Shown in pieces: positions 19,060-27,932 of a stretch of 64,000 bases of DNA. Under the pieces are notes generated by a model, which saw only the letters and a program-made list of their open reading frames with translations, searched no databases and was not told where the DNA came from. Positions within the stretch are counted from its first letter, which is position 1. Each line of letters opens with the position of its first letter. The position numbers were made by a program, and so were the translations under genes. Source of the stretch: Alistipes sp. UBA934 (GTDB lineage: Bacteria; Bacteroidota; Bacteroidia; Bacteroidales; Rikenellaceae); assembly GCA_002293535.1 (NCBI GenBank), contig DBDK01000008.1, positions 62,001 to 126,000 on the forward strand. Reading direction: 5' to 3'.

Positions 19060-22000
19060 ATGAAACGACTACTGACTTTTATCTCTTTAGCGACAATCAT
19101 CTCCATAACATCTTCGCAAGCTCAGGAACAGAGTCTTGACGGTGCCGCGTTGTTTAACGGCAAAGTTCAACCGCCGATGACGGATTATGTCGAGAGTCGC
19201 TACCTGCGGGATCGCGGATTCGTCGAGCGGGACGAATGGGGTGATCAGATCTTTCCCCGCCAACAAGCTCCCTACGAGACATACGCGAAAGGGAATTTAT
19301 TCTACGACGGGGTGAAATACGAAGGGGTCGAAATGCGTCTCGATCTCTATCGCGACCAGTTTATGGTTTGGGGAGTCCAAGGTCCAATCTCCGGAACGAT
19401 ACTCGACCCTGAGCGCTTCGGTTGGGCCGATCTGCGAGGATACCACATCATCCGTGCGATGGACGGATATTACATCCAGTTGTATGACGGCTCGCACGAT
19501 GTGCTACGAAAGGAGATCTTCGAGTTCAACACGACCTGGTCTGAATTCACAAGTCACAAGGTAAGATATTATGTAGAGAAAAACGGCAGCTACCATCGGG
19601 TTTTGCCAAGAAAGGGTTCTGTGCTTCGGCTCCTTAGTGACTATCGCGGCGAACTCGACAGATTCATTCGCGCAAATGGCATCGAGGTGCGGCGGAATCC
19701 GGATGATGCTATCGTCCAGATCGTTCAGCAGTACGACAAATTGGTCGGCCCCCTTGCGGTTCCTGCTATTGAGAATCCCTCCATAGAGTTGCCTTCCGGT
19801 GAAACACCTTTCGGCTCGACCTCCATCGAGCAGGCCGCTGCATTACTCGACCAGGATCGTCCACTGGCCACTTCTCTGCCCGATTTTCATTACTCCACGG
19901 GCGACCCTTCCGTTCTCACGACCGAAGAGGCTTCCGTCGGCACGTTCGCACTGGACAGACCTCAACAAGTGGGAGCCGACTCGCAGTTGCGACTTTATGA
20001 GGTGGGTGATTCACAGGCCTACCCGACGGGGCGTATCTCCCTGAGTGGATATGTATATGACAATCTCACGGGTAAGGCCGTCCCTGGACTCATACTCCAG
20101 ATTGGCGAGACAAACACATATACGGTTACGGACGGCTATGGCTACTATCGCTTCCAACTCGCTCCGGGTCGTTATGAGATCAATCTCACAGGGGCCGGTC
20201 AGATGGACTCCAAACGCCTCGTGCAGCTCTACTCCGAGGGCACGTTGAATATAATCTCCTCGGAAAGAATAAATACTATGACCGAGATAGCCGTCTATGG
20301 CAATCGCCGCGACAATGTGCGCCAAACAGCCGTCGGAATGGAGCGACTGCGCGTTACCGAGATCAAGAATATGCCGATGGCCTTTGGAGAATTGGATATA
20401 TTGAAGGTCGTCACTTCGCTACCGGGGGTGAAGGCGGCGGGTGAGGTTTCCAGTGGGTTTAACGTGCGAGGCGGCGCCACGGATCAGAATCTGATCCTGT
20501 ATAACGACGGGACGGTTTTCAATCCCACGCATCTCTTCGGTCTTTTCTCAGCTTTCAATCCCGACATAGTGCGCGATATGGAGCTCTACAAGAGCAGCAT
20601 TCCGGCAAAGTTCGGAGGTCGCATATCCTCCGTTCTCGACATCCACAATCGCGAGGGCAACAAGAAAGAGTTCGCAGGTTCGGCCAGTATCGGACTGCTC
20701 ACCAGCCGTATTGCACTCGAAGGGCCCATTTGGAAAGACCGCACATCGTTCATCGTCGGCGGCAGGGCCACCTATTCGGACTGGCTGCTCAATACGCTTC
20801 CGGCCAACAGTGACTACAAGGATGGCAAAGCCGGTTTTTGGGATGCCAATGCCACGCTCAGCCATCGCTTCAACGATCACAACAATCTCTTCGTGGATGG
20901 CTACTACAGCCAGGATCGTTTCAGTTTCGAGGAGTTCGAGAACTATAAATATCACAACGGGAATGCTTCTCTGAAGTGGCGCCACATATTCAACACACGC
21001 CTCTTCGGGGTCTTCTCTGCCGGCTATGATCACTATGACCACACGATTCGCAACGTCGAAAACCCCTGGAGCGCCTATGAACTCGGATTCGGGATAGACC
21101 AACTTTTCGGCAAGGCAGACCTGACTCTTCAGCTCAATGGGGGCCACTCTCTGAATTTCGGTCTTAACGTATTGCATTACGATCTGCAGGCGGGCTCCTA
21201 TTTGCCTTTCGGTGAGAATTCGACAGTACCGCCAGATCGCCTCCCTCACGAAAGAGCCATAGAATCGGCACTCTACATCTCCGACAAATGGACCATCTCC
21301 CATCGTTTCGAGGTCGATTATGGGATCCGTTATTCGATGTTCAATACACTGTATCACGGCCCGGAGTTTCGCCTCTCGGCCCGTTATTCCATTTTGGACG
21401 ACCTTTCGATCAAGGCCGGTGTAAACTCTCTGCGTCAATATATCCACAAGATATCCAATAACACCGTTATGTCGCCCACCGACACCTGGAAGCTCAGCGA
21501 TCAGAATATTAAACCCCAACGCGGAATTCAGTATGCAATGGGGTTGTTCAAAGATTTCCGGAACCAGTTTATCGAGATTTCGCTGGAGGGTTATTATAAG
21601 ACAATGAACGACTATCTGGACTACCGCAACGGTGCACAGTTGATTATGAACGACCATCTGGAAAACGACGTGGTCAGCACTCGCGGCAGGGCGTATGGAA
21701 TAGAACTTATGGTACGACGTACCGAAGGAAAGTTGAACGGTTGGGCCAGTTACACCTACTCTCGTACGGAGTTGCGGCAGGATGATCCCAGCATTCCGCT
21801 TCCTGTGAACAACGGTGACTGGTACCCCACAGATTTCGACAAACCCCACGAAATCAAAGTGGTCGGCAACTATCGTTTCACGCACCGGCTGAGCATCTCG
21901 CTCAACGCCGAGTATGCGACAGGGCGCCCCATCACTCTTCCGGTCGCCAAATACAACTATGCCGGAGGTGAATATCTCTACTATTCCGACCGCAACAAAT

Positions 22001-22227
22001 ACCGTGTGAGCGACTACTTCCGCCTCGATATGTCAATAAACATCGAACCCAGTCACCACCTCACGCTCCTGACACACAGTATGCTCACCTTCGGGGTTTA
22101 CAACGTCACGGGGCGCAAAAATGCCCATTCGGTCTATTTCAAACAGGAGAATGGAAAGGTTAAAGGTTATAAACTCTCGATCTTCGGCGTACCCATTCCC
22201 TATGTGTCTTATAATATTAAATTCTGA
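19060..22227 (+). CDS. TonB-dependent outer-membrane receptor with carboxypeptidase-like regulatory domain
   Basis: Large 1055-residue outer-membrane transporter. In order: a signal peptide (1-21); about 300 residues of lineage-specific periplasmic sequence; a carboxypeptidase-D regulatory-like beta domain (SLSGYVYDNLTGKAVPG, about 327-400); a TonB plug domain (GFNVRGGATDQNLILYNDG, KFGGRISSVLDI); and a long 22-strand barrel region rich in aromatic strands to the C-terminal Phe. It is not a SusC type, because no SusD follows. The next gene is a DUF4249 lipoprotein and then an MG2-like protein, all tightly spaced, so they probably form one envelope complex. The substrate is unknown. Confidence 0.9.
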   Translation: MKRLLTFISLATIISITSSQAQEQSLDGAALFNGKVQPPMTDYVESRYLRDRGFVERDEWGDQIFPRQQAPYETYAKGNLFYDGVKYEGVEMRLDLYRDQFMVWGVQGPISGTILDPERFGWADLRGYHIIRAMDGYYIQLYDGSHDVLRKEIFEFNTTWSEFTSHKVRYYVEKNGSYHRVLPRKGSVLRLLSDYRGELDRFIRANGIEVRRNPDDAIVQIVQQYDKLVGPLAVPAIENPSIELPSGETPFGSTSIEQAAALLDQDRPLATSLPDFHYSTGDPSVLTTEEASVGTFALDRPQQVGADSQLRLYEVGDSQAYPTGRISLSGYVYDNLTGKAVPGLILQIGETNTYTVTDGYGYYRFQLAPGRYEINLTGAGQMDSKRLVQLYSEGTLNIISSERINTMTEIAVYGNRRDNVRQTAVGMERLRVTEIKNMPMAFGELDILKVVTSLPGVKAAGEVSSGFNVRGGATDQNLILYNDGTVFNPTHLFGLFSAFNPDIVRDMELYKSSIPAKFGGRISSVLDIHNREGNKKEFAGSASIGLLTSRIALEGPIWKDRTSFIVGGRATYSDWLLNTLPANSDYKDGKAGFWDANATLSHRFNDHNNLFVDGYYSQDRFSFEEFENYKYHNGNASLKWRHIFNTRLFGVFSAGYDHYDHTIRNVENPWSAYELGFGIDQLFGKADLTLQLNGGHSLNFGLNVLHYDLQAGSYLPFGENSTVPPDRLPHERAIESALYISDKWTISHRFEVDYGIRYSMFNTLYHGPEFRLSARYSILDDLSIKAGVNSLRQYIHKISNNTVMSPTDTWKLSDQNIKPQRGIQYAMGLFKDFRNQFIEISLEGYYKTMNDYLDYRNGAQLIMNDHLENDVVSTRGRAYGIELMVRRTEGKLNGWASYTYSRTELRQDDPSIPLPVNNGDWYPTDFDKPHEIKVVGNYRFTHRLSISLNAEYATGRPITLPVAKYNYAGGEYLYYSDRNKYRVSDYFRLDMSINIEPSHHLTLLTHSMLTFGVYNVTGRKNAHSVYFKQENGKVKGYKLSIFGVPIPYVSYNIKF

Positions 22228-22231
22228 GGCG

Positions 22232-23431
22232 ATGAGAAATTATCTGTCATATATTACTGTATCTTTCGCACTCTGTCTGTCGAGTTGCATCACCGAATAT
22301 GTGCCTCCCACGCTCGATAGCGGAGAGGGCTTGCTCGTTGTGGAGGGTATGATCTGCGACCCTGTCACACGTATTAAGCTCAGTCGAAGTGTCGGGATAG
22401 ACTCCGAAGGTCACCCTTCTGGCAGGGGGGTCGATGGAGCCCAGGTATGGATCGAAAGCGAGCGCGGAGAGCGCTGGGAGTCGATAGAGCAACAATCGTC
22501 GGGCGAATATGTCATAAATATCGAACAGTTGCAACAACAGGATCGTTATCGGCTGCGTATTAGGGTGGACGGTCAGGATTATCAATCCGAATTCCTCTCG
22601 CCGCAAAGGACGCCTCCGATTGACGAAATAGACTTCAATGCACACAATGGCTCTTTGCAGGTGCGCCTGAATGTTCACGGAGAAGGAGATCAGTCGCCTT
22701 ACTATCTGTGGAACTACGAGGAGACCTGGGAGATTCACGCACACCAATATGCCGACTACTATATGGGTCTGTCGCCGGACTCCTACTCTTACATCTCGTT
22801 GGGAGAGGCTATTCAAATATCACAAGGCTCATTCACCGATCTAATTTGGCCGTATCCAAATCCCTCTCCTTTTTATTACTGTTGGAAATATGCCAACTCT
22901 CAGGAAATTTTGCTTGGCACCAGCGAACGACTTCAAAATAACGAGTTGCGCGACTATGTTCTCTATAACATCGACCTGAGTGACGACCGCATCTCATATC
23001 TGTATCGCACACGAGTGACTCAATATGCCATCAGCAAGGATGCCTACTTTTATTTCACCAACCAGAAAAAAAATACGGACGATACCGGTAGTATTTTCTC
23101 GCCCATTCCCTCCGAAATGCGCGGCAATATCGTATGTACGACCTCTCCCGACACTCCGGTGATAGGTTTTGTCGAGGTTTCGCAACTTGTTGAGAGGGAG
23201 GAGTATTTTCAGACAGGGGGAAACGCGCCATACATCAACCCGAATCACATTTGTCGGGTCGAAACCAAACTCGATCCAATAATAGAAGAGAACTTGGAGT
23301 TTGCCTTTTATCTGTTCCGTTTCGAACCCAGAAGTGGGGATGCCTCCTGGACAAATATAGACTGTATAGACTGCCGCCGCCTTGGGGGACAGAAACGGCG
23401 ACCCGACTATTGGCCCAATGATCACATATAA
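22232..23431 (+). CDS. DUF4249 family lipoprotein
   Basis: A 399-residue protein with a lipoprotein signal (SFALCLSSC, lipidated Cys about 19), anchored in the outer membrane or periplasm. The start of the mature domain, GLLVVEGMICDPVTRIKLSRS, is the DUF4249 signature. A carboxypeptidase-like beta domain is followed by a long C-terminal domain with repeated aromatic residues and an end motif ending in CIDCR. DUF4249 proteins recur next to TonB receptors of this type in Bacteroidota; no function is established. It starts 4 nt after the receptor stop. The frame is open upstream into the receptor, but the ATG at 22232 gives the lipobox. Confidence 0.88.
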   Translation: MRNYLSYITVSFALCLSSCITEYVPPTLDSGEGLLVVEGMICDPVTRIKLSRSVGIDSEGHPSGRGVDGAQVWIESERGERWESIEQQSSGEYVINIEQLQQQDRYRLRIRVDGQDYQSEFLSPQRTPPIDEIDFNAHNGSLQVRLNVHGEGDQSPYYLWNYEETWEIHAHQYADYYMGLSPDSYSYISLGEAIQISQGSFTDLIWPYPNPSPFYYCWKYANSQEILLGTSERLQNNELRDYVLYNIDLSDDRISYLYRTRVTQYAISKDAYFYFTNQKKNTDDTGSIFSPIPSEMRGNIVCTTSPDTPVIGFVEVSQLVEREEYFQTGGNAPYINPNHICRVETKLDPIIEENLEFAFYLFRFEPRSGDASWTNIDCIDCRRLGGQKRRPDYWPNDHI

Positions 23432-23433
23432 AA

Positions 23434-25107
23434 ATGGTTATGAAAAAAGCACTTTCACTGATTATATCCTCTTTCTGCACTCTGTTCGTTTGGGCAAGTG
23501 AGGGCGAGCGACTCTATATCCAGACCGACAAGGAGAATTATCTGGCCGGAGAACTGGTGTGGATGAAGCTTATCACCACCTCGGACGAGGGTTTGCCTTC
23601 TTCATTGAGCAGGGTGGGATATGTGGAACTGGTGGATGAAACCCAGATTCGTGTGAAGACTCGAATAGACCTCACAGGGGGTGTCGGCAGTGGTACTATC
23701 GTGCTTCCCTCTTCTCTGCACGGCGGATATTATCGTTTGGTCGGCTACACCCGTTATATGCGTGGCGAAGGGCCGGCTGTGTTCTTTGAGAAATGGATCG
23801 GGGTTATCAATCCCCTGTCGGGCGAAGTCTCTCGCGGCAATCCCCAACTCCCGCTGCCTGAGGTTCGGCAAGGTATGCCCATCGGTAATTCACTGACCAT
23901 CTCCGGTGGCAATGCTACTTATTCTCCCCGTAGCCAGGTGCGCCTCTATTTGAGTGACATTCCTCTGGATATCCATACGCTGTCGGTGTCGGTAGTGAGC
24001 CCCGACCTGTTAAATCGCCTCCCTGTCTCGAAACTTGGTAACTGGAAGAAAGAGTTGCCGGCCAACTCGCTCACTGAAGGACGAGGCAACTACCAAGCAG
24101 AGTATGAGGGTCAGGTCATCACAGGAAAAATCATCTCTACCCAAACGGGAGAGCAGACCTACTCTCCGGATATCATACCTATGGTAGCATTTCCGGGTAA
24201 TGGGATCAATTTGTTCACCGGAAAAGCCTACGAAGATGGTCGGGTCGTATTTTCCACGACCCGTACCACCGGCTTAGAGGAGATCGCAACCACTATGCAG
24301 GCCCACCCGAACGCTTCCTACCGCATAGACCTGGATGATCCTTACACTCCTGAAGATCTCTCTCAAGAAACTCCTTCCTTCCCTATCGATGAAATCGACA
24401 AACAGGCCCTGCTACGTCAGAGTCTCGCTCTTCAACTTCAATACACTTATGTTGGCGATTCACTGAACGTCTACCGACCGGTTGCCACCCAGTTTTTCGA
24501 CAAGCCCGACCAGACCTATCTTATGAAGGAGTGGACTCGATTCGCCACTATGGACGAGGTTGTGACCGAATATGTCAAACAGTTACGCTTCACTCGCAAC
24601 GATGGCCAGCGCTATCTATCGGTTATCAGCAAAGATTTCGGTATCGACCAAACCCATACACTTGTTTTGCTCGACGGGATTCCGATCATAGACCACGAAA
24701 TAATTTACCGATATAATCCACTATTGTTGAGCCGTATCGATGTGTACTACGACAAGTTCGCATTTGGGAAAACCATTTTCAACGGCATAGTAGCCTTCCA
24801 TACCGAGCACAACTCTTATCCCGAATTGCAACCCGACCAGTTCACTCAAATACTGTCCTATCCTCCTATCCAGCCTCACAGGCGATTCTACTCTCCCGAC
24901 TACTTCGACGACGAACAACGCTCCAGCCACCTTCCCGACTATAGACACACACTATATTGGGATGCCGATCTCCGGGCGGACCAGTGGGGCAGGGCCCAGA
25001 TTTCGTTCTTCACTTCCGATCTCAAGGGTGAATATCAGGTACTGGTTGAAGGATTGACCGCCCAGGGTGAGCCCCTGTCGGCCGTTTACACTTTTCAGGT
25101 CAGATAA
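23434..25107 (+). CDS. MG2-like periplasmic protein with a TonB plug-like segment
   Basis: A 557-residue exported protein (signal peptide to about Ala22). The mature N-terminus LYIQTDKENYLAGELVWMK is the macroglobulin MG2-type domain common in Bacteroidota. The C-terminal third contains TLVLLDGIPIIDHEIIYRY, then SRIDVYYDKFAFGKTIFNG and IVAFHT, a pattern close to the plug domain of TonB receptors, yet no beta-barrel follows. It starts 2 nt after the DUF4249 stop, completing a three-gene operon with the receptor. A start two codons later (second ATG) is equally possible. Its end overlaps the convergent miaB gene by 8 nt. Confidence 0.75.
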   Translation: MVMKKALSLIISSFCTLFVWASEGERLYIQTDKENYLAGELVWMKLITTSDEGLPSSLSRVGYVELVDETQIRVKTRIDLTGGVGSGTIVLPSSLHGGYYRLVGYTRYMRGEGPAVFFEKWIGVINPLSGEVSRGNPQLPLPEVRQGMPIGNSLTISGGNATYSPRSQVRLYLSDIPLDIHTLSVSVVSPDLLNRLPVSKLGNWKKELPANSLTEGRGNYQAEYEGQVITGKIISTQTGEQTYSPDIIPMVAFPGNGINLFTGKAYEDGRVVFSTTRTTGLEEIATTMQAHPNASYRIDLDDPYTPEDLSQETPSFPIDEIDKQALLRQSLALQLQYTYVGDSLNVYRPVATQFFDKPDQTYLMKEWTRFATMDEVVTEYVKQLRFTRNDGQRYLSVISKDFGIDQTHTLVLLDGIPIIDHEIIYRYNPLLLSRIDVYYDKFAFGKTIFNGIVAFHTEHNSYPELQPDQFTQILSYPPIQPHRRFYSPDYFDDEQRSSHLPDYRHTLYWDADLRADQWGRAQISFFTSDLKGEYQVLVEGLTAQGEPLSAVYTFQVR

Positions 25108-26446
25108 CCTCCTCGCCTTGAAGGGTTGCAGAGGAGCAGGATGTGATCTTCACGCGAACATAGTCGCCGATTTTATGGTCGGCGCCAACCTTTGAGGAGC
25201 GCGGAATGACCACGACTTTATTTTGTGAGGTGCGTCCGAAAACTTTCTCCACCGAACGCTTGCTCGCCCCCTCGACCAAAATCTCGAACTCCTTGCCGAC
25301 GTCGCGCTTGTTGCTGGCCAACGAGAGTTCGTTTTGTAAATCAATGATTTGCGTCAGTCGCGCAGTCTTGACCTCTTCCGGTACATCGTCGGGCATTGCC
25401 TTAGCGGCAACGGTATCCGGTCGCTCGGAGTATTTGAACATAAACGCGAATTCATAGCCCACCTCCCTCATCAATGACAGCGTAGCTTCGTGATCTTCAA
25501 CGGTTTCACTGCAAAAACCGGCGATCACATCGGTCGAAATCGCACAGTCGGGCATCGCACGCCGAATCGCCGCAATGCGGTCGAGATACCATTCCCGCGT
25601 ATATTTCCGGTTCATTTTCTCCAGTATCCGGCTACTTCCCGATTGCGCCGGCAAGTGAATGGCACGACAAATGTTAGGCATCCCCGCCATCGTTTCCAGC
25701 AGCTTGTCGCTTATATCCTTAGGGTGCGATGTTGCGAACCTCACCCTCAGCTGCGGACTCACTTCAGCCACCTGCTTCAATAACTCAGGAAAATACACCC
25801 GGCCTCCTTTTCCCGAAGCGTTCCACGAATACGAATTCACATTCTGACCCAGCAGCGTAACTTCCTTATAACCAGCGTTAAACAGTTCGCCAACTTCGCG
25901 CAGTATCGTTTCCGGGTCACGGCTCCGTTCTCTGCCACGGGTATATGGCACCACGCAGTACGAGCAGAAATTGTTACAGCCACGCATTATCGACACGAAC
26001 GCACTCACCCCTGCCCCATCCAGCCTGACCGGTGAGATTTCTGCATAAGTTTCCTCCTTCGAAAGTTCTGTATTGATGCCGCGACCACCCTCCTCGGCCT
26101 CCTTCACCAGCAACGGCAGCGAACGATAAGAATCGGGCCCCGCGATAATATCCACTGCCGGTCGCTGCTCCAAAATACCTTCTCTCAGCCGCTCGGCCAT
26201 ACAACCCACCAGCCCGATGATCATTCCCTTGCGACGCCGCTTCAGCGCCCCCAGCTCGTCCAATCGGTGCCAGATCCGTTGCTCGGCATTATCGCGTATC
26301 GAGCAGGTATTCAATAGTATAATATCCGCCTCTGCCACCGAATCTGCCGCCACGAATCCCCCCGTCGCTACCAGTATAGCCATCAGCGTCTCGCTATCGA
26401 CCACATTCATCTGGCAGCCGTAAGTCTCGATCCAAACCCTGCGCAT
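25100..26446 (-). CDS. miaB: tRNA-2-methylthio-N6-dimethylallyladenosine synthase MiaB
   Basis: Radical-SAM methylthiotransferase acting on i6A37 of tRNAs. The 448 residues show the N-terminal UPF0004 domain with Cys11, Cys48 and Cys82 (auxiliary 4Fe-4S cluster), the radical SAM motif CNNFCSYC (Cys157, 161, 164), and a C-terminal TRAM domain. The start ATG at 26446 shares a base with the stop of the upstream gene (TGATG); a GTG directly before it is a less likely start. It converges on the MG2-like gene with an 8-nt overlap. Confidence 0.95.
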   Translation of the reverse strand: MRRVWIETYGCQMNVVDSETLMAILVATGGFVAADSVAEADIILLNTCSIRDNAEQRIWHRLDELGALKRRRKGMIIGLVGCMAERLREGILEQRPAVDIIAGPDSYRSLPLLVKEAEEGGRGINTELSKEETYAEISPVRLDGAGVSAFVSIMRGCNNFCSYCVVPYTRGRERSRDPETILREVGELFNAGYKEVTLLGQNVNSYSWNASGKGGRVYFPELLKQVAEVSPQLRVRFATSHPKDISDKLLETMAGMPNICRAIHLPAQSGSSRILEKMNRKYTREWYLDRIAAIRRAMPDCAISTDVIAGFCSETVEDHEATLSLMREVGYEFAFMFKYSERPDTVAAKAMPDDVPEEVKTARLTQIIDLQNELSLASNKRDVGKEFEILVEGASKRSVEKVFGRTSQNKVVVIPRSSKVGADHKIGDYVRVKITSCSSATLQGEEVI

Positions 26447-27372
26447 CACATCTCCTTCATCTCTGAGAACGACCGGAAGCCTTCGCCCAGTGTTTCGTTG
26501 GCATCGACCACGACCACAAACATCTGAGGATCGATATCCTTTAGTCGCCTTTTTACACGAACGATCTCCCGACGTGGAACCACCAAGAATATCATATCCC
26601 GTTCACCGCCGGTATAGAGGCCCGAACTTTTGATCAATGTACCGCTACGATCAAGGTCACGAATAATAAACTCGCGAATCGCCTCCTGTTTCTTGCTGAT
26701 TATGAACAGCACCTTCTCGTGATGTAAGCCGTCCACGACAACATTTATGGTTTGCGCCGAAATGTAAATCGTTAGCAATGAGTATAATGGCAATGTCGGA
26801 CTCTCACCGTGCAGTCCCACCAGTACCACAATTCCGCACACCACCACAAACGCGTCGGCGATCATTACGCCGGTCGAAAACCGCAATCCTGCGAACTTCT
26901 GCAACAGCATCCCGATGATGTCCGTTCCGCCTGTCGTAGCTTGCGTTCTCACCACGATCCCCACCCCCGCACCGATCAAAATACCTCCGAAAATCGAAGC
27001 CAGGATTAAATCGCCGCTTAAATCCACAATCGCCGGATCGACTATGTGGGGTAACACGAGCATCAGCAGTGGCGTGATCAGCGAGGCGAACACCGTCCTT
27101 GCGCCGAACACCGGCCCAAAAACCGCAAACCCTATGAGTAGTAGCGGTATGTCCATCATATATCCGAACCATCCTTGGGGAATGGTCGGAAAAATTTCGT
27201 GTAAAATAGTACTCATCCCCCAGATTCCGCCGGGAGTAATTTTATAAGGGTACATAAAGAGAATGAACCCCAGAGACATCACGGTACAGCCCACGACGAT
27301 GACCAGCCACGACGACCACCATCGCCACGACCGGACATCGTCCCGAACAAGTTTATTTAGATTATTCGCCAC
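26446..27372 (-). CDS. YitT family membrane protein (DUF161/DUF2179)
   Basis: Integral membrane protein with an N-terminal multi-span domain (MYPYKITPGGIWGMSTIL, GGILIGAGVGIVV, TGGTDIIGMLL) and a soluble C-terminal DUF2179 domain (VLFIISKKQEAIREFI, RGGT-like LYTGGERDMI, VVPRREIVRVKR). The family is widespread and its transport role is not established. The start is uncertain: GTG at 27372 (309 residues, 11-nt overlap with the FKBP gene) is taken; an upstream GTG at 27444 would overlap the Cys-rich tail of FKBP by about 80 nt and add a low-complexity segment. Confidence 0.85.
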   Translation of the reverse strand: MANNLNKLVRDDVRSWRWWSSWLVIVVGCTVMSLGFILFMYPYKITPGGIWGMSTILHEIFPTIPQGWFGYMMDIPLLLIGFAVFGPVFGARTVFASLITPLLMLVLPHIVDPAIVDLSGDLILASIFGGILIGAGVGIVVRTQATTGGTDIIGMLLQKFAGLRFSTGVMIADAFVVVCGIVVLVGLHGESPTLPLYSLLTIYISAQTINVVVDGLHHEKVLFIISKKQEAIREFIIRDLDRSGTLIKSSGLYTGGERDMIFLVVPRREIVRVKRRLKDIDPQMFVVVVDANETLGEGFRSFSEMKEM

Positions 27373-27910
27373 AGGTGCCTGGTTCGCAGCTGCAATCTCC
27401 TCCCTCCTCACATCCGCAGGAGCAGGCACCCTCACCTCCACCACCTGCGAATCCTTGCAGGTCTTCGGGAGTGAGTTCGCGTACGTCTTCTATTTTTCCG
27501 CTGAAGTTGAGCGTTTTACCTGCCATCGGATGGTTGAAATCCATCGTAACTACCTCTGCTACAGCCACAACTCGACCCAGCAGTCTGTTGCCCTGGTTGT
27601 CGGCCATCGGTATCATATTGCCCACTTCCAGCAGACCGGGTTCAACGGCACCGTTCACCTCGAAGACATTCTTGGGAATCTCCACCACTGCTTCCTTGAT
27701 CATTTCGCCGTAGCCATCAGTCGGTGAGAGCGTAAATTTGAATTCGTCGCCCGGCTGCATACCTGCAATCGCTTCTTCGAATTTCGGCAACAGCATCCCC
27801 ATCCCATAGGCGAATTTCAGGGGTTGTCCGGGCTTCGACTGGTCGGCGATTTTGCCATCTACTTCGAGTTTGTAATCGAGTGCAACGAATGTGTTTTCTG
27901 AGATTTTCAT
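27362..27910 (-). CDS. FKBP-type peptidyl-prolyl isomerase, SlyD-like, with Cys-rich tail
   Basis: A 182-residue prolyl isomerase and chaperone. The N-terminal FKBP domain (ALDYKLEVDGKIADQS, GMGMLLPKFEEAIAGMQPGDE) is interrupted by the insert-in-flap domain typical of SlyD (AYGEMIKEAVVEIPKNVF region), then NHPMAGKTLNFSGKIEDVRE. The last about 24 residues hold six cysteines (CSCGC, CSC, TC) between Gly/Glu residues, a likely metal-binding tail in the place of SlyD's His-rich tail. The DNA of the tail abuts the yitT-type gene. Cytosolic; partners unknown. Confidence 0.9.
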   Translation of the reverse strand: MKISENTFVALDYKLEVDGKIADQSKPGQPLKFAYGMGMLLPKFEEAIAGMQPGDEFKFTLSPTDGYGEMIKEAVVEIPKNVFEVNGAVEPGLLEVGNMIPMADNQGNRLLGRVVAVAEVVTMDFNHPMAGKTLNFSGKIEDVRELTPEDLQGFAGGGGEGACSCGCEEGGDCSCEPGTCGE

Positions 27911-27932
27911 AGTTTTAAAAATATTTAAGTTA

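Noticed and set aside
20548..21885. Long antisense open frame inside the TonB receptor gene (about 445 codons, minus strand)
   Set aside because: It lies wholly within a well-supported gene and its composition reflects the complement of receptor codons; no domain is visible.
27373..27444. Upstream GTG start for the YitT-type gene
   Set aside because: It would translate the Cys-rich FKBP tail in another frame and add a low-complexity leader; the GTG at 27372 keeps the membrane domain.
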